Part shown: one piece after another, positions 1-9,107 of the stretch | How the letters are laid out: each line of letters opens with the position of its first letter | Position numbering within the stretch: the stretch's first letter is position 1 | Source of the DNA: Nocardioides sp. YR527 | Lineage (GTDB): Bacteria; Actinomycetota; Actinomycetes; Propionibacteriales; Nocardioidaceae | NCBI RefSeq assembly: GCF_900101045.1 | Contig: NZ_FNFN01000004.1 | Coordinates: 62,001-126,000 of the forward strand | DNA: 64,000 bases | Reading direction: 5' to 3' | The notes under the pieces: generated by a model | Databases searched by the model: none | What the model saw: only the letters and a program-made list of their open reading frames with translations | What the model was told of the DNA's origin: nothing | Translations under genes and position numbers: made by a program

Positions 1-146
1 ACGGAGCCGAAGTGGCGGTCCTCCTCTTCCTGGCGGAGCAGGTGGTGCACCATCGCCCGGTAGCGGTCCTCGAAGACGCGCAGCGGAAGCGTCACGCCGG
101 GAAACAGGACCGCGTTGAGCGGGAACATCGGCAGCCGGTCTGTCAT
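1..146 (-). CDS. LON peptidase substrate-binding domain protein (5' part only)
   Basis: Only the first 48 codons are inside the window; the gene runs off the left edge. The N-terminus reads [16 protein letters not shown], followed by the LPLRVFE and RYRAM segments typical of the LON substrate-binding (PUA-like) fold. Stand-alone proteins of this type lack the ATPase and protease domains of Lon, and their role is poorly known. The ATG at 146 has a TATGGT hexamer eight bases upstream and no Shine-Dalgarno site. It is transcribed divergently from hisD. The family call is good; whether it is a stand-alone protein cannot be seen here. Confidence 0.8.
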   Translation of the reverse strand, partial: MTDRLPMFPLNAVLFPGVTLPLRVFEDRYRAMVHHLLRQEEEDRHFGS

Positions 147-154
147 CAGGCCAG

Positions 155-160
155 ACCATA
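155..160 (-). promoter_or_regulatory. -10 box of the LON-domain gene
   Basis: TATGGT on the minus strand lies eight bases before the ATG at 146, with no ribosome binding site between. This fits a leaderless transcript. No clear -35 is visible. Confidence 0.4.
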
Positions 161-206
161 CCGGTCCGGCACTCGTCGCGAGTCGGGGTCTGGTCATCGA
201 CGCGCC

Positions 207-212
207 TAGAAT
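207..212 (+). promoter_or_regulatory. -10 box of hisD, leaderless start
   Basis: TAGAAT ends seven bases before the hisD ATG, so transcription probably begins at or next to the start codon. There is no purine-rich ribosome binding site in the gap and no good -35. Confidence 0.55.
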
Positions 213-219
213 TGCGATC

Positions 220-1515
220 ATGATTCGCCGCATCGACCTCAGGGGTGCCGACCCCACCGTTGACTACCGCGCCGCCGTGCCGCGCGCCGAGTTCGACATC
301 GAGGCGGCCACGCATGCGGTGCAGCCGATCATCGAGGCCGTGCGTGAGCGCGGCCAGGAGGCGATCGCGGAGTTCTCCGAGAAGTTCGACGGCGTGCGTG
401 TCGACGACATCCGGGTTCCGGCCGCGGCGCTGACCAAGGCGCTCGACGAGCTGGACCCGGCGATCCGGGCCGGGCTCGAGGAGTCGATCGCGCGGCTGCG
501 TACGACCTGTGCCGCCGAGCTCGAGCAGGACGCGGTCACCGACCTGGCGCCCGGCGCCCGGGTGACGCACCGCAAGGTGCCGGTGGGGCGTGTGGGGCTC
601 TATGTGCCCGGTGGTCTGGCTCCGCTGGTCTCCTCGGTCCTGATGAACGTCGTCCCCGCCCAGGTCGCCGGGGTGCCCTCGATCGCGCTGGCCTCGCCGC
701 CGCAGAAGGAGTTCGGTGGGCTCCCGCAGCCGACCATCCTGGCCGCGTGCGCGCTGCTGGGCGTGGAGGAGGTCTATGCCGTCGGTGGTGCCCAGGCGAT
801 CGCGATGTTCGCCTACGGCGTCGAGCCGTGCGAGCGCGTCGACATGGTCACCGGACCCGGCAACATCTACGTCGTCACCGCCAAGCGCCTGCTCAAGGGC
901 CAGGTCGGGATCGACTCGGAGGCCGGCCCGACGGAGATCGCGATCCTCGCCGACGAGACGGCCGAGGCCGCCTACGTCGCCGCCGACCTGATCTCCCAGG
1001 CCGAGCACGACCCCCTCGCGGCCTCGGTGCTGGTCACCGACTCCGAGACCCTCGCCGCCGACGTGGAGGCCGAGCTCGACAAGCAGGTCGCCGTGACCAA
1101 GCACGTCGAGCGGATCCGTACCTCACTGACCGGTGCGCAGTCGGGCATCGTGCTCGTCGACGACGTCGACCAGGGCGTCGAGGTCGTGAACGCGTACGCG
1201 GCCGAGCACCTCGAGATCCACACCGCCGATGCCGCACGGGTGGCCGGCCGGATCCGCAACGCCGGCGCGATCTTCGTGGGCTCCTACGCTCCGGTGTCGC
1301 TGGGTGACTACTGCGCCGGCTCCAACCACGTGCTGCCCACCGGCGGCTGTGCCTGCCACTCCTCGGGTCTCTCGGTGCGGGCCTTCACCAAGTCGATCCA
1401 CGTCGTCGACTACTCCCGTGAGGGGCTGGCCGCGGTCAAGGACCACGTGGTCACCCTCGCTGAGGCCGAGGACCTGCCGGGCCACGGCGCGGCCGTGTCG
1501 GTGAGGTTCCCGTGA
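220..1515 (+). CDS. hisD: Histidinol dehydrogenase
   Basis: Catalyses the last two steps of histidine synthesis in the cytoplasm: NAD-dependent oxidation of histidinol through histidinal to histidine. The 431-residue product has normal family length. Visible hallmarks are the [11 protein letters not shown] loop, [15 protein letters not shown], the VTGPGNIYV segment, [10 protein letters not shown], the SQAEHDP segment with zinc-binding Gln and His, and AEHLEIH. The ATG at 220 is preferred over upstream in-frame starts because homology begins there (MIRRIDLRG) and a -10 box sits just before it. It overlaps hisC by four bases and heads the hisDCBH operon. Confidence 0.97.
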   Translation: MIRRIDLRGADPTVDYRAAVPRAEFDIEAATHAVQPIIEAVRERGQEAIAEFSEKFDGVRVDDIRVPAAALTKALDELDPAIRAGLEESIARLRTTCAAELEQDAVTDLAPGARVTHRKVPVGRVGLYVPGGLAPLVSSVLMNVVPAQVAGVPSIALASPPQKEFGGLPQPTILAACALLGVEEVYAVGGAQAIAMFAYGVEPCERVDMVTGPGNIYVVTAKRLLKGQVGIDSEAGPTEIAILADETAEAAYVAADLISQAEHDPLAASVLVTDSETLAADVEAELDKQVAVTKHVERIRTSLTGAQSGIVLVDDVDQGVEVVNAYAAEHLEIHTADAARVAGRIRNAGAIFVGSYAPVSLGDYCAGSNHVLPTGGCACHSSGLSVRAFTKSIHVVDYSREGLAAVKDHVVTLAEAEDLPGHGAAVSVRFP

Positions 1516-2606
1516 GCTGGCCGCCGATCCGTGCCGAGCTCGCCGGGATCGAGCCCTACGGCGCTCCGCAGCTGGACGTCCCGGTCCAGCTCAACGTCAA
1601 CGAGAACCCCTACCAGCCCTCCGCCGAGACGATCGCCGACATCGCGGCCAGCGTCGGCCAGGCGGCACGAACGCTCAACCGCTATCCCGACCGCGAGTTC
1701 GTCGCGCTGCGGGAGGGGCTGGCTGCGTACCTCTCCTCGGATGTGGAGGCGCAGATCACGCCGGAGCAGGTGTGGGCGGCCAACGGGTCCAACGAGGTGA
1801 TGCTGCAGCTGCTGCAGGCCTTCGGTGGCCCGGGGCGCACCGCGATCAGCTTCGCGCCGACGTACTCGATGTATCCGGAGTACGCCCGCGACACCAACAC
1901 CGAGTGGCTGGTGGGCCACCGCGAGCAGGACTTCGCGATCGACCTCGACAAGGCGCGGGCGCTGGTCGAGGAGACCCGGCCGCACGTCGTGCTCCTGCCG
2001 AGCCCCAACAACCCGACCGGCACCGCGCTGCCGCTGGAGGCGGTCACGGTGCTGTGCGAGGCGGTCGGTGACGGCGGGATCGTCGTGGTCGACGAGGCCT
2101 ACGGCGAGTTCCGGCGGACCGGGGTGCCCTCGGCGCTGGAGCTGCTCTCCGAGCACCGCAACCTGGTGGTCACCCGCACGATGTCGAAGGCGTTCGCCGG
2201 GGCCGGGCTGCGGCTCGGCTACCTGGCTGCCGACCCGGCGATCTGTGACGCGATCCGCGTCGTACGCCTGCCCTACCACCTCTCCGCGGTGACCCAGGCG
2301 GCGGCGAGCGTGGCCCTGCGGCACGCGCCGGAGCTGCTCGGCTACGTGGCCTCGCTTCGCCGGGAGCGGGACTCCCTCGTCACCTGGCTGCGCGGAGAAG
2401 GTCTCGAGGTGGCCGACTCGGACGCCAACTTCGTGCTCTTCGGCCGCTACGCCGACCGGCACGCCGTGTGGCAGGGGCTGCTCGACCACGGCGTGCTCAT
2501 CCGCGAGACCGGCCCCGACGGCTGGCTTCGGGTCTCGGTCGGGACCCCCGAGGAGATGGCCGCCTTCAAGCAAGCGTTGACCGATGTGAATGGAGAACGA
2601 GCATGA
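1512..2606 (+). CDS. hisC: Histidinol-phosphate aminotransferase
   Basis: A 364-residue fold-type I PLP aminotransferase that transfers an amino group from glutamate to imidazole-acetol phosphate. Visible features are NVNENPY near the N-terminus, the SPNNPTG loop, VVDEAYGEF with the PLP-contacting Asp and Tyr, and [12 protein letters not shown], where Lys226 should form the Schiff base. RLGY contributes the carboxylate-binding Arg region. The GTG start overlaps the hisD stop as GTGA, and the stop overlaps hisB as ATGA, so translation is probably coupled. Members of this family can also transaminate aromatic substrates. The his context makes HisC the secure assignment. Confidence 0.97.
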   Translation: MSWPPIRAELAGIEPYGAPQLDVPVQLNVNENPYQPSAETIADIAASVGQAARTLNRYPDREFVALREGLAAYLSSDVEAQITPEQVWAANGSNEVMLQLLQAFGGPGRTAISFAPTYSMYPEYARDTNTEWLVGHREQDFAIDLDKARALVEETRPHVVLLPSPNNPTGTALPLEAVTVLCEAVGDGGIVVVDEAYGEFRRTGVPSALELLSEHRNLVVTRTMSKAFAGAGLRLGYLAADPAICDAIRVVRLPYHLSAVTQAAASVALRHAPELLGYVASLRRERDSLVTWLRGEGLEVADSDANFVLFGRYADRHAVWQGLLDHGVLIRETGPDGWLRVSVGTPEEMAAFKQALTDVNGERA

Positions 2607-3214
2607 CCGCACGCACCGCGCGGATCGAGCGGGAGACCTCGGAGTCGAAGGTCGTCGTCGAGGTGAACCTCGACGGCACCGGACGGGTGGACGTCGCGAC
2701 CGGCGTCGGGTTCTACGACCACATGCTGACCGCCTTCGGCCGGCACTCGCTGGTCGACCTGACCGTGCACTCCGAGGGCGACGTGCACATCGACGCCCAC
2801 CACACCGTCGAGGACACCGCGATCGTGCTCGGCCAGGCGCTGCGCGAGGCGCTGGGGGACAAGAAGGGCATCCGCCGCTACGGCGATGCCACCGTCCCGC
2901 TCGACGAGGCCCTGGTGCGATGCGTCGTGGACGTCTCCGGGCGCCCCTACTCGGTTCACACCGGCGAGCCCGAGGGCCAGCAGTACGTGCTGCTCGGCGG
3001 CTCCGGGGTGCCCTACCTCGGCTCCCTGACCCAGCACGTCTTCGACTCGATCGCCCACCACGCCCACCTGACGATGCACGTCAACGTGCTCGCCGGGCGC
3101 GAGCCGCACCACATCGTGGAGACCCAGTTCAAGGCGTTCGCGCGGGCCTTCCGCGACGCGATCGCCTACGACCCGCGCGAGACCGGGATCCCGTCGACGA
3201 AGGGTGCCCTGTGA
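2603..3214 (+). CDS. hisB: Imidazoleglycerol-phosphate dehydratase
   Basis: Dehydrates imidazole-glycerol phosphate to imidazole-acetol phosphate, the step before HisC. The 203-residue product is the monofunctional form without the N-terminal phosphatase domain of the enterobacterial fusion. Metal-binding histidine clusters are visible in [17 protein letters not shown] and [11 protein letters not shown], with EPHHIVE towards the end. The ATG lies inside the hisC stop (ATGA), and the stop overlaps the hisH GTG. A separate histidinol-phosphatase is expected elsewhere in the genome because none is present in the window. Confidence 0.97.
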   Translation: MTARTARIERETSESKVVVEVNLDGTGRVDVATGVGFYDHMLTAFGRHSLVDLTVHSEGDVHIDAHHTVEDTAIVLGQALREALGDKKGIRRYGDATVPLDEALVRCVVDVSGRPYSVHTGEPEGQQYVLLGGSGVPYLGSLTQHVFDSIAHHAHLTMHVNVLAGREPHHIVETQFKAFARAFRDAIAYDPRETGIPSTKGAL

Positions 3215-3855
3215 CTGGGCCGTCGGTGGTGGTGCTCGACTACGGATCCGGGAACGTACGCTCCGCCGTCCGCGCCGTCGAGCGTGCCGGTGCCTCGGTC
3301 GAGCTGACCGGTGACCTCGACGCCGCGATGGCGGCCGACGGGCTGCTGGTGCCGGGCGTGGGCGCGTTCGAGGCCTGCATGAAGGGGCTTCGGGCGATCC
3401 GCGGCGAGCGGATCATCGCCCGCAGGCTCGCCGGCGGCCGTCCGGTCATGGGGATCTGCGTCGGCATGCAGATCCTCTTCGAGACCGGCATCGAGCACGG
3501 TGTCGAGACCGAGGGCTGCGGTGAGTGGCCCGGTGTCGTCGAGCGTCTGCAGGCGCCGATCGTGCCGCACATGGGCTGGAACACTCTCGACGTACCGTCC
3601 GGGACGTCCCTGTTCGCGGGTGTCGAGAAGGAGCGGTTCTACTTCGTGCACTCCTACGGCGTGCGTGACTGGACCCTGGTCACCAACGACCGCACCGTCG
3701 CGCCGCTGGTCACCTGGGCCGAGCACGGTGGCGACCGCTTCGTGGCCGCCGTGGAGAACGGCCCGCTGAGCGCCACCCAGTTCCACCCGGAGAAGTCCGG
3801 CGACGCCGGCGCCGCGGTCCTGCGCAACTGGGTGCTCTCCTTGAAGGCGGCGTAG
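3211..3855 (+). CDS. hisH: Imidazole glycerol phosphate synthase, glutaminase subunit HisH
   Basis: Class I glutamine amidotransferase that supplies ammonia to HisF. The 214 residues include the nucleophile elbow MGICVGMQ (Cys83) and [10 protein letters not shown] (His192 and Glu194), completing the triad. The GSGNVRSA segment near the N-terminus is typical of HisH. It starts with GTG inside the hisB stop codon. Its partner hisF lies 4.5 kb downstream, behind the accessory cluster and priA, so the two subunits of this complex are not in one contiguous operon. Confidence 0.97.
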   Translation: MTGPSVVVLDYGSGNVRSAVRAVERAGASVELTGDLDAAMAADGLLVPGVGAFEACMKGLRAIRGERIIARRLAGGRPVMGICVGMQILFETGIEHGVETEGCGEWPGVVERLQAPIVPHMGWNTLDVPSGTSLFAGVEKERFYFVHSYGVRDWTLVTNDRTVAPLVTWAEHGGDRFVAAVENGPLSATQFHPEKSGDAGAAVLRNWVLSLKAA

Positions 3856-4188
3856 GTGGCCCAGACCGGAGCCCGGGCGAAGGCCCGTGCCGAGCGCGAG
3901 CGGCTGGCGGCTGAGGCCGCCGAGCAGCGGGCCGCCCGGGCGGCCAGGTCCGCCGAGCGCCGAGCGCGCCGTGAGCGGTTGGCCAGGTGGGTTCCGGCTC
4001 GCCGGTCCCGGCCGGTCAGTGCGCTCGCGGAGCGCCGGCGGCGCAACGTACGGATCTTGATCGTCGTCCTTCTCCTCCTCAACGCGCTCGTCTACCTGGT
4101 CACCGAGGACGTCGGCACGGTCGTCTTCGCGGCCATCGCGTCGGTGCTGGTCGCGCCTGTGGTCTACACGCTGCTGTTCCGCCGCTAG
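3856..4188 (+). CDS. Small membrane protein with Ala/Arg-rich N-terminus
   Basis: A 110-residue protein of no recognised family. Residues 5-65 are extremely rich in Ala, Arg and Glu and look like a basic helix or coiled coil. Residues 67-84 (ILIVVLLLLNALVYLV) and 89-107 form two membrane segments, and the chain ends LLFRR. The GTG start follows the hisH stop directly with no gap, so it is probably translated from the his mRNA. Genes of this kind sit after hisH in related actinobacteria as far as I recall; a role in histidine synthesis is not shown. Confidence 0.75.
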   Translation: MAQTGARAKARAERERLAAEAAEQRAARAARSAERRARRERLARWVPARRSRPVSALAERRRRNVRILIVVLLLLNALVYLVTEDVGTVVFAAIASVLVAPVVYTLLFRR

Positions 4189-4191
4189 AGT
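4186..4191 (+). promoter_or_regulatory. -10 box of the DUF1801 gene
   Basis: TAGAGT overlaps the TAG stop codon of the preceding gene and lies six bases before the ATG at 4198. No ribosome binding site fits in the gap, so a leaderless transcript is likely. Confidence 0.5.
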
Positions 4192-4197
4192 GGCCCG

Positions 4198-4632
4198 ATG
4201 GCAGCCAAGACGACCTGGACCGACGCCGATCCGGTGGGTTTCATCGAGGCTGTCTCGCCACAGAAGCGTCGCCTGGACGCGGTTGTGCTGCTGGAGCTGA
4301 TGCGACGCGTCACCGGTGCGGAGCCGCGGATGTTCGGCACCGCGATCGTGGGCTTCGGCGAGTACCACTACAAGTACGCCAGTGGCACCGAGGGCGATGC
4401 CCCGGCGGCCGGCTTCTCGCCGCGCAAGGCCGCCTCGGTCGTCTACCTCAACGACGGCATCTCGGCCCACGAGAACCTCCTCGCCCGCCTCGGCCCACAC
4501 ACCAACGGCGTCGGCTGCCTCTATCTCAAGGATCTGGACGCGGTCGACCTGGAGATCCTCGAAGAGATCGTCCGACGCTCGTACGCCACCCTGACCAGCG
4601 GCACCTACGGCAACCGCGCCGCAGAGGGATGA
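4198..4632 (+). CDS. DUF1801 domain-containing protein
   Basis: A 144-residue cytoplasmic protein with the DUF1801 (YdhG-like) pattern: GFGEYHYKYASG, GFSPRKAASVVYL, LGPHTNGVGCLYLKDL and a C-terminal DLEILEEIV helix. No reaction is established for the family. The ATG start is supported by the immediately preceding -10 box, and the stop overlaps the next gene by four bases (ATGA), so the two are co-translated. It is the first of several apparently accessory genes between hisH and priA. Confidence 0.85.
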   Translation: MAAKTTWTDADPVGFIEAVSPQKRRLDAVVLLELMRRVTGAEPRMFGTAIVGFGEYHYKYASGTEGDAPAAGFSPRKAASVVYLNDGISAHENLLARLGPHTNGVGCLYLKDLDAVDLEILEEIVRRSYATLTSGTYGNRAAEG

Positions 4633-5141
4633 GCGTCGTGATCGACGACTTCGCCAAGGCCCACCTGCACGACAAGCTCCGCGGGGTCCGCGACGCGCTG
4701 GTGTGGAAGCTCGAGGGGCTCTCGGACGATGACGTCCGTCGTCCGATGACCCCGACCGGCACCAACCTGCTCGGGCTGGTCAAGCACAACGCCCTCTCCG
4801 ACGCCCGCTACTTCGGCGAGGTCTTCGGTCGTACGCCGCCGCTCGACCTACCGCCGTGGGACACCGCCGGCTGGTGGGACGCCACCCACCGGGCCGGCGA
4901 GCACGAGAGCCGCAGCGACGTTCTCGACCTCGCCGACCGCGTCTGGTCCCACGTCGACGCCACCATCGAGGCGCTCCCGATCGACGCCCCCGGCTACGTA
5001 CCGTGGTGGGACGAGGAGGTCATGCTCTTCAACGTCATGGCCGCCCGCCTCTGCGACGCCACCCGTCACGCCGGCCACGCCGACATCCTCCGCGAGAGCA
5101 TCGACGGCTCCGTGGGCGTCAATCCCGGGAGCGCCACTTAG
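4629..5141 (+). CDS. DinB family protein (DUF664)
   Basis: A 170-residue four-helix-bundle protein of the DinB/DUF664 group, which includes thiol transferases using mycothiol or bacillithiol. The metal-binding histidines are visible: KHNALSDARYFGEVFG early and TRHAGHADILRE near the C-terminus. The DALVWKLEGLSDDDVRRPMT segment is characteristic of DUF664. The ATG overlaps the DUF1801 stop. Mycothiol-dependent transfer is a family-based guess; the substrate is unknown. Confidence 0.85.
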   Translation: MSVVIDDFAKAHLHDKLRGVRDALVWKLEGLSDDDVRRPMTPTGTNLLGLVKHNALSDARYFGEVFGRTPPLDLPPWDTAGWWDATHRAGEHESRSDVLDLADRVWSHVDATIEALPIDAPGYVPWWDEEVMLFNVMAARLCDATRHAGHADILRESIDGSVGVNPGSAT

Positions 5142-5160
5142 CCGAGTCGCGTCTCACGTG

Positions 5161-5166
5161 TAGCGT
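5161..5166 (+). promoter_or_regulatory. -10 box of the GNAT-hydrolase fusion gene
   Basis: TAGCGT lies seven bases before the GTG at 5174, with no ribosome binding site. It supports that GTG as the start of a leaderless mRNA. Confidence 0.4.
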
Positions 5167-5173
5167 CGCGACG

Positions 5174-6280
5174 GTGGCCCTCCGCGCTTCTTCGCTGACG
5201 ACGGACGACATCGACTGGGTCTGGGACCTCTATCGGACGACTCTCCTGCCCGATCAGGTCGAGGTCACCGGGCGTCCCGAGAGCGAGCTGTACGCGGCAC
5301 AGGTCGCCGGGCTTGAGTCCGGATCGTTCTCCGCCCTGGTCGACGATGACGGCCAACGGGTCGGCTTCATCCGCGTCACCGACGACGGCACGGCATTGAC
5401 CCTCCGAGACCTCGCCATCGAACCGGACCAGCAGGGTCGTGGTCTCGGCAGCGCGGCCGTCGCATTGGTCGCCGCGCGTGCTGCGTTGGCCGGCCAGGAC
5501 GTTGTGCTCCGGGTCCTCCACATCAATCCCCGCGCACGGAGCCTCTATGAACGGCTCGGTTTCGAGGTCGACGAGGAACGCAGCAGATCCACCCAGATGC
5601 GACTGTCGGCACCTGCGGTGCACAGGTGGGCGATCCCCGAGCGGGAGTACGCGCGGCAGGAGGCTCGGCGCGGTAGGCGCCATGCGTACGAGTCCCTCGA
5701 CCCGGCCAGGACGGCGCTGCTGGTCGTCGACCTGGTCCCGTTCTTCTATGAGGCGAATGCGACCTGCTTCGCGATCACCCCGAACGTAGGCCTGCTGGCG
5801 GCTGCGCTTCGTGAGGCGGGCGGCGTGGTCGCGTGGGTCGTTCCGGGCGACCCCGGGCCGATGAAGTGGGCGCGGGAGTTCCGCGGGGAGGAGGTGGCGG
5901 AGATGTTCCGGGGTAGCGGTGGGACCGGGCCGGTCGCGGGTCGGCTCGGGCCTGGTCTCGAGGCGCGCGATGGTGACCTCCTCGTCGAGAAGACCGCGAC
6001 CAGTGCGCTCTTCCCGGGCAGCTCGACGCTGCACGAACAGCTCCAGGACCGAGGCATCGAGACCGTCGTCGTCACCGGCACGCTCACCGAGGTCTGCGTC
6101 GCCGGCACGGCGCGCGACGCGGCCACGCTGGGATATCGCACGCTCCTGGTCGCTGACGCGACCGCGGGCCGCGACGACGAGTCCCACAATGCGACGCTGA
6201 CGACGATCTATCGCACCTTCGGGGACGTACGCAGCACCGAAGACGTCCTCGAACTCCTCGCCGCAGGCGTACTGTCGTGA
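5174..6280 (+). CDS. GNAT N-acetyltransferase fused to isochorismatase-like cysteine hydrolase
   Basis: A single uninterrupted 368-residue reading frame holds two enzymes. Residues 1-150 are a GNAT domain with the acetyl-CoA loop IEPDQQGRGLG and the ARSLYERLGF motif. From about residue 155 (HRWAIPEREYARQEARRG) to the end is an isochorismatase-like hydrolase with Asp in LLVVDL, Lys in LLVEKTATSALF and Cys in LTEVCVAGTARDA, so the triad is complete. Similar hydrolases normally start at the HRWAIPE segment as separate proteins. No stop separates the halves, though a Met and a Val codon at the junction could allow internal initiation. Substrates are unknown; detoxification or modification of a small molecule is a guess. 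Confidence 0.8.
   Translation: MALRASSLTTDDIDWVWDLYRTTLLPDQVEVTGRPESELYAAQVAGLESGSFSALVDDDGQRVGFIRVTDDGTALTLRDLAIEPDQQGRGLGSAAVALVAARAALAGQDVVLRVLHINPRARSLYERLGFEVDEERSRSTQMRLSAPAVHRWAIPEREYARQEARRGRRHAYESLDPARTALLVVDLVPFFYEANATCFAITPNVGLLAAALREAGGVVAWVVPGDPGPMKWAREFRGEEVAEMFRGSGGTGPVAGRLGPGLEARDGDLLVEKTATSALFPGSSTLHEQLQDRGIETVVVTGTLTEVCVAGTARDAATLGYRTLLVADATAGRDDESHNATLTTIYRTFGDVRSTEDVLELLAAGVLS
6270..6275 (+). promoter_or_regulatory. -10 box of the SRPBCC gene
   Basis: TACTGT at the very end of the preceding coding region lies six bases before the ATG at 6282. It is another candidate leaderless promoter, placed inside a coding sequence. Confidence 0.35.
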
Positions 6281-6281
6281 C

Positions 6282-6752
6282 ATGACCGACTACGAGGTCT
6301 CCAGGTCCGCAGTCCTGCCGGGTGACATCGGGCGCGTCCACGCGTTGATCGACGACTTCCGCGAGTGGCCCTCCTGGTCACCCTGGGAGGGGCTCGACCC
6401 GGACATGTCGCGCACCTACTCGGGTGCCGATTCCGGTGTCGGCGCGCGCTATGCCTGGTCCGGCAACAAGCGCGCGGGGGCCGGTGCGATGGAGATCACC
6501 GAGTCGACGCCCGAGCACATCGAGGTCGCGCTGGAGTTCCTCAAGCCGTTCAAGAGCCGCAGCACGGTGAGCTTCGACCTGGCCACCGTCGTCGACGGCA
6601 CCCGGCTGACCTGGACCCATGCCGGGTCCGTGAGCGGCGTGATGGGCGTAATGGCCAGGTTCTACTCGATGGAGAAGGCGATCGCGCCCGACATGGAGAA
6701 GGGGCTCGCCAACCTGGCGACCGCGACAGCGGGCCCGAATCCGATTGCGTAG
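6282..6752 (+). CDS. SRPBCC family protein (START-like polyketide cyclase/dehydrase type)
   Basis: A 156-residue protein with the helix-grip fold of the SRPBCC family, which binds hydrophobic ligands in a deep pocket. Typical segments are the opening VSRSAVLPGDIGRVHALIDD, then REWPSWSPWE, RYAWSGNKRAGAGAMEI and a long C-terminal helix beginning RFYSMEKAIAPDMEKGL. Such proteins often respond to or sequester small molecules; the ligand is not predictable. It follows the fusion gene by one base. Confidence 0.85.
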   Translation: MTDYEVSRSAVLPGDIGRVHALIDDFREWPSWSPWEGLDPDMSRTYSGADSGVGARYAWSGNKRAGAGAMEITESTPEHIEVALEFLKPFKSRSTVSFDLATVVDGTRLTWTHAGSVSGVMGVMARFYSMEKAIAPDMEKGLANLATATAGPNPIA

Positions 6753-6768
6753 GAAGCCCGGCGCGACC

Positions 6769-6774
6769 TAGGTT
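6769..6774 (+). promoter_or_regulatory. -10 box of the VOC gene
   Basis: TAGGTT lies seven bases before the ATG at 6782. There is no ribosome binding site in the gap, in line with a leaderless start. Confidence 0.5.
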
Positions 6775-6781
6775 GCCGGGC

Positions 6782-7501
6782 ATGACACCTCGGCGGTTCG
6801 GGATCTGCATCGACGCCAACGACCCGGAGCGGGTCGCGAGATTCTGGGCGGCGGTGCTCGGCCGGGAGATCGAGGCCGTCGGCGAGGAGGTGCGGCTGCT
6901 GCCACGGACGGATAACGACATCCGGATGCGGTTCCTGGCCACGGACGCGCCGAAGTCGCTGGAGAACCCGCACCACCTCCACCTGACCAGCACGCTTCCG
7001 GACGACCAGCAGCGGACCGTCGACCGGTTGCTCGGCCTCGGCGCCACCCACCTCGATGTGGGCCAGCTGCCCGAGGAGGACCACATCGTGCTCGGTGACC
7101 CGGAGGGCAACGAGCTGTGCGTGATCCCGGCCGGCAACAGCTGGCTCGCCGGGACCGGCTTGCTGGGTGAGGTCGCCGCGGACGGGTCGCGCGAGACCGG
7201 CGTGTTCTGGAGCGCGGCGCTCGGCTGGCCGCTGGTCTGGGACCAGGACGGCGAGACCGCGGTCGCGACGCCGTCGGGCAGCGCCAAGATCGCCTGGGGC
7301 GGGCCGCCGCCGGTGCCGCGCGGGCCGCGGGACCGGTTCCGCTTCGACCTGATCGCGCCCGAGGACACCGGTCCCGCCGCCGAGATCAGCCGCCTCGTCG
7401 GTCTCGGTGCGACCGTTGTCGAGGAGACGTACGGGGACGGGCGGTGGGCGAGGATGACCGACCCGGACGCGTACGAGTTCACGTTGCTGGCGCCTCGCTG
7501 A
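6782..7501 (+). CDS. VOC family (glyoxalase-like) protein with two modules
   Basis: A 239-residue protein made of two vicinal-oxygen-chelate halves. The first has [11 protein letters not shown], a [13 protein letters not shown] strand and [11 protein letters not shown]. The second has [15 protein letters not shown] and [12 protein letters not shown]. Each half shows the beta-alpha-beta-beta-beta pattern and some candidate metal ligands (His, Glu). Family members include glyoxalases, dioxygenases and antibiotic-binding proteins; nothing here chooses between them. The start is set by the -10 box directly upstream. Confidence 0.85.
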   Translation: MTPRRFGICIDANDPERVARFWAAVLGREIEAVGEEVRLLPRTDNDIRMRFLATDAPKSLENPHHLHLTSTLPDDQQRTVDRLLGLGATHLDVGQLPEEDHIVLGDPEGNELCVIPAGNSWLAGTGLLGEVAADGSRETGVFWSAALGWPLVWDQDGETAVATPSGSAKIAWGGPPPVPRGPRDRFRFDLIAPEDTGPAAEISRLVGLGATVVEETYGDGRWARMTDPDAYEFTLLAPR

Positions 7502-7567
7502 GCGTGTCTTGACGGAGGAACCGTCTCGCAGCCGGACGGCGGGGCAGGAGTGGCGGCGTACAGAACA

Positions 7568-7573
7568 TAGGAT
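7568..7573 (+). promoter_or_regulatory. -10 box of priA
   Basis: TAGGAT lies seven bases before the ATG at 7581, so priA-hisF probably has its own leaderless promoter, independent of hisDCBH. Confidence 0.5.
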
Positions 7574-7580
7574 CGTCCCC

Positions 7581-8330
7581 ATGGGTGACTACCTCGAGCT
7601 CCTGCCGGCCGTCGACGTGAAGGGCGGGCAGGCGGTGCAGCTGGTCCAGGGCGTGGACGGGTCGGAGAAGCGGTTCGGAGATCCGTTCGAGGCCGCGCTG
7701 AGGTGGCAGGAGACCGGCGCCGAGTGGATCCATCTGGTCGACCTCGACGCGGCGTTCGGCCACGGCAACAACCGCGAGATCCTCGCCGGGATCGTCGGCA
7801 AGCTCGACATCAAGGTCGAGATGAGCGGCGGGATCCGCGACGACGAGTCCCTCGCGGCCGCGATGGCGACCGGCTGCCGTCGCGTCAACATCGGCACCGC
7901 CGCGCTCGAGAACCCGGAGTGGACCCGTGCCGCGATCGCGGAGTACGGCGACCGGGTCGCGGTGGGCCTGGACGTACGCGGCCGAACCCTCGCCGCGCGC
8001 GGCTGGACCAAGGACGGCGGCGACCTCTACGAGACCCTCGCTCGCCTCGACTCCGAGGGCTGCGCGCGCTACGTCGTCACCGACGTCAACAAGGACGGCA
8101 TGCTCCAGGGCCCCAACCTCGACCTGCTCCGCGCGGTCTGCGAGGCCACCGACCGACCGGTCGTGGCGAGCGGGGGAGTGACCACGATCGACGACATCGA
8201 GGCGCTGATGGGCCTGGTCGAGGTCGGCGTGGAGGGTGCGATCGCCGGGACGGCGCTCTACACCGGCTCGTTGAACCTCGCCGAGGCACTCGACCTCACC
8301 CTGGGGCGACCGCGCGGGGACCAGTCATGA
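7581..8330 (+). CDS. priA: Bifunctional HisA/TrpF isomerase PriA
   Basis: A (beta/alpha)8-barrel of 249 residues that isomerises ProFAR in histidine synthesis. In actinobacteria the same enzyme usually also isomerises phosphoribosyl-anthranilate (the TrpF step). Catalytic aspartates are visible at Asp12 (LPAVDVKGG) and Asp172 (TDVNKDGM). The RGW at 140-142 followed by DGGDL matches the Arg/Trp pair used by mycobacterial PriA to switch substrates. Phosphate-binding loops are EMSGGIRDD and VVASGGV. No trpF gene lies with trpCBA at 17488-20317, in agreement with dual use. It overlaps hisF by four bases. Dual activity is inferred from family knowledge. Confidence 0.93.
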   Translation: MGDYLELLPAVDVKGGQAVQLVQGVDGSEKRFGDPFEAALRWQETGAEWIHLVDLDAAFGHGNNREILAGIVGKLDIKVEMSGGIRDDESLAAAMATGCRRVNIGTAALENPEWTRAAIAEYGDRVAVGLDVRGRTLAARGWTKDGGDLYETLARLDSEGCARYVVTDVNKDGMLQGPNLDLLRAVCEATDRPVVASGGVTTIDDIEALMGLVEVGVEGAIAGTALYTGSLNLAEALDLTLGRPRGDQS

Positions 8331-9088
8331 CCTTGGCCGTACGCGTCATCCCCTGCCTCGACGTCGACGCAGGTCGCGTCGTCAAGGGGATCAACTTCAA
8401 GGAGCTTCGCGACGCCGGCGACCCGGTGGAGCTGGCCGCGACGTACGACAAGGAAGGCGCCGACGAGCTCACCTTCCTCGACATCTCCGCCTCGCATGAG
8501 GGGCGGGCGACCACGCTCGAGATCGTCACCCGCACCGCCGAGCAGGTCTTCATCCCGCTCACGGTCGGCGGCGGCATCCGCAGCGTCGACGACGTGGACC
8601 GGATGCTTCGTGCCGGTGCGGACAAGATCGCGGTCAACACCGCGGCCATCGACCGCCCCGAGCTGATCGCCGAGATCGCCGACCGGTTCGGCAACCAGGT
8701 GCTCGTGCTCTCCGTCGACGCCCGCCGGGCGCCGGGGACCGACTCCGGTTTCGAAGTCACGACCCACGGCGGCCGCAAGTCCGCCGGGTTGGATGCGATC
8801 GAGTGGGCGGCGAGGGCCGTCGAGCTCGGTGCCGGTGAGATCCTGCTCAACGCCATGGACGCCGACGGCACCGAGGACGGCTTCGACATCGACCTGATCA
8901 AGGCCGTACGCAGCGAGGTCACCGTCCCGGTCATCGCCTCCGGTGGCGCCGGCAGGGCCGACCACTTCCCGCCCGCGGTCGACGCCGGCGCGGATGCCGT
9001 CCTGGCGGCCACCATCTTCCACTTCGGCAAGGTGCGGATCGGCGAGGTCAAGCAGGCGCTCTCCGGCGCCGGCGCGCCCGTTCGCTGA
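8327..9088 (+). CDS. hisF: Imidazole glycerol phosphate synthase, cyclase subunit HisF
   Basis: The cyclase half of the HisH-HisF complex. It takes ammonia from HisH and PRFAR to make imidazole-glycerol phosphate and AICAR. The 253-residue barrel shows [15 protein letters not shown] (catalytic Asp), FLDISAS, the phosphate loop [18 protein letters not shown] (second Asp) and VIASGGAGR. The start overlaps the priA stop (ATGA). In M. tuberculosis, as I recall, impA separates hisA and hisF; here they are directly coupled. Confidence 0.97.
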   Translation: MTLAVRVIPCLDVDAGRVVKGINFKELRDAGDPVELAATYDKEGADELTFLDISASHEGRATTLEIVTRTAEQVFIPLTVGGGIRSVDDVDRMLRAGADKIAVNTAAIDRPELIAEIADRFGNQVLVLSVDARRAPGTDSGFEVTTHGGRKSAGLDAIEWAARAVELGAGEILLNAMDADGTEDGFDIDLIKAVRSEVTVPVIASGGAGRADHFPPAVDAGADAVLAATIFHFGKVRIGEVKQALSGAGAPVR

Positions 9089-9107
9089 CGCCCCCGGGCG
9101 CCGCCCG

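Noticed and set aside
115..219. Upstream extension of hisD by 35 codons
   Set aside because: The added residues have no family similarity and overlap the divergent LON-domain gene. A -10 box directly before the ATG at 220 supports the shorter form.
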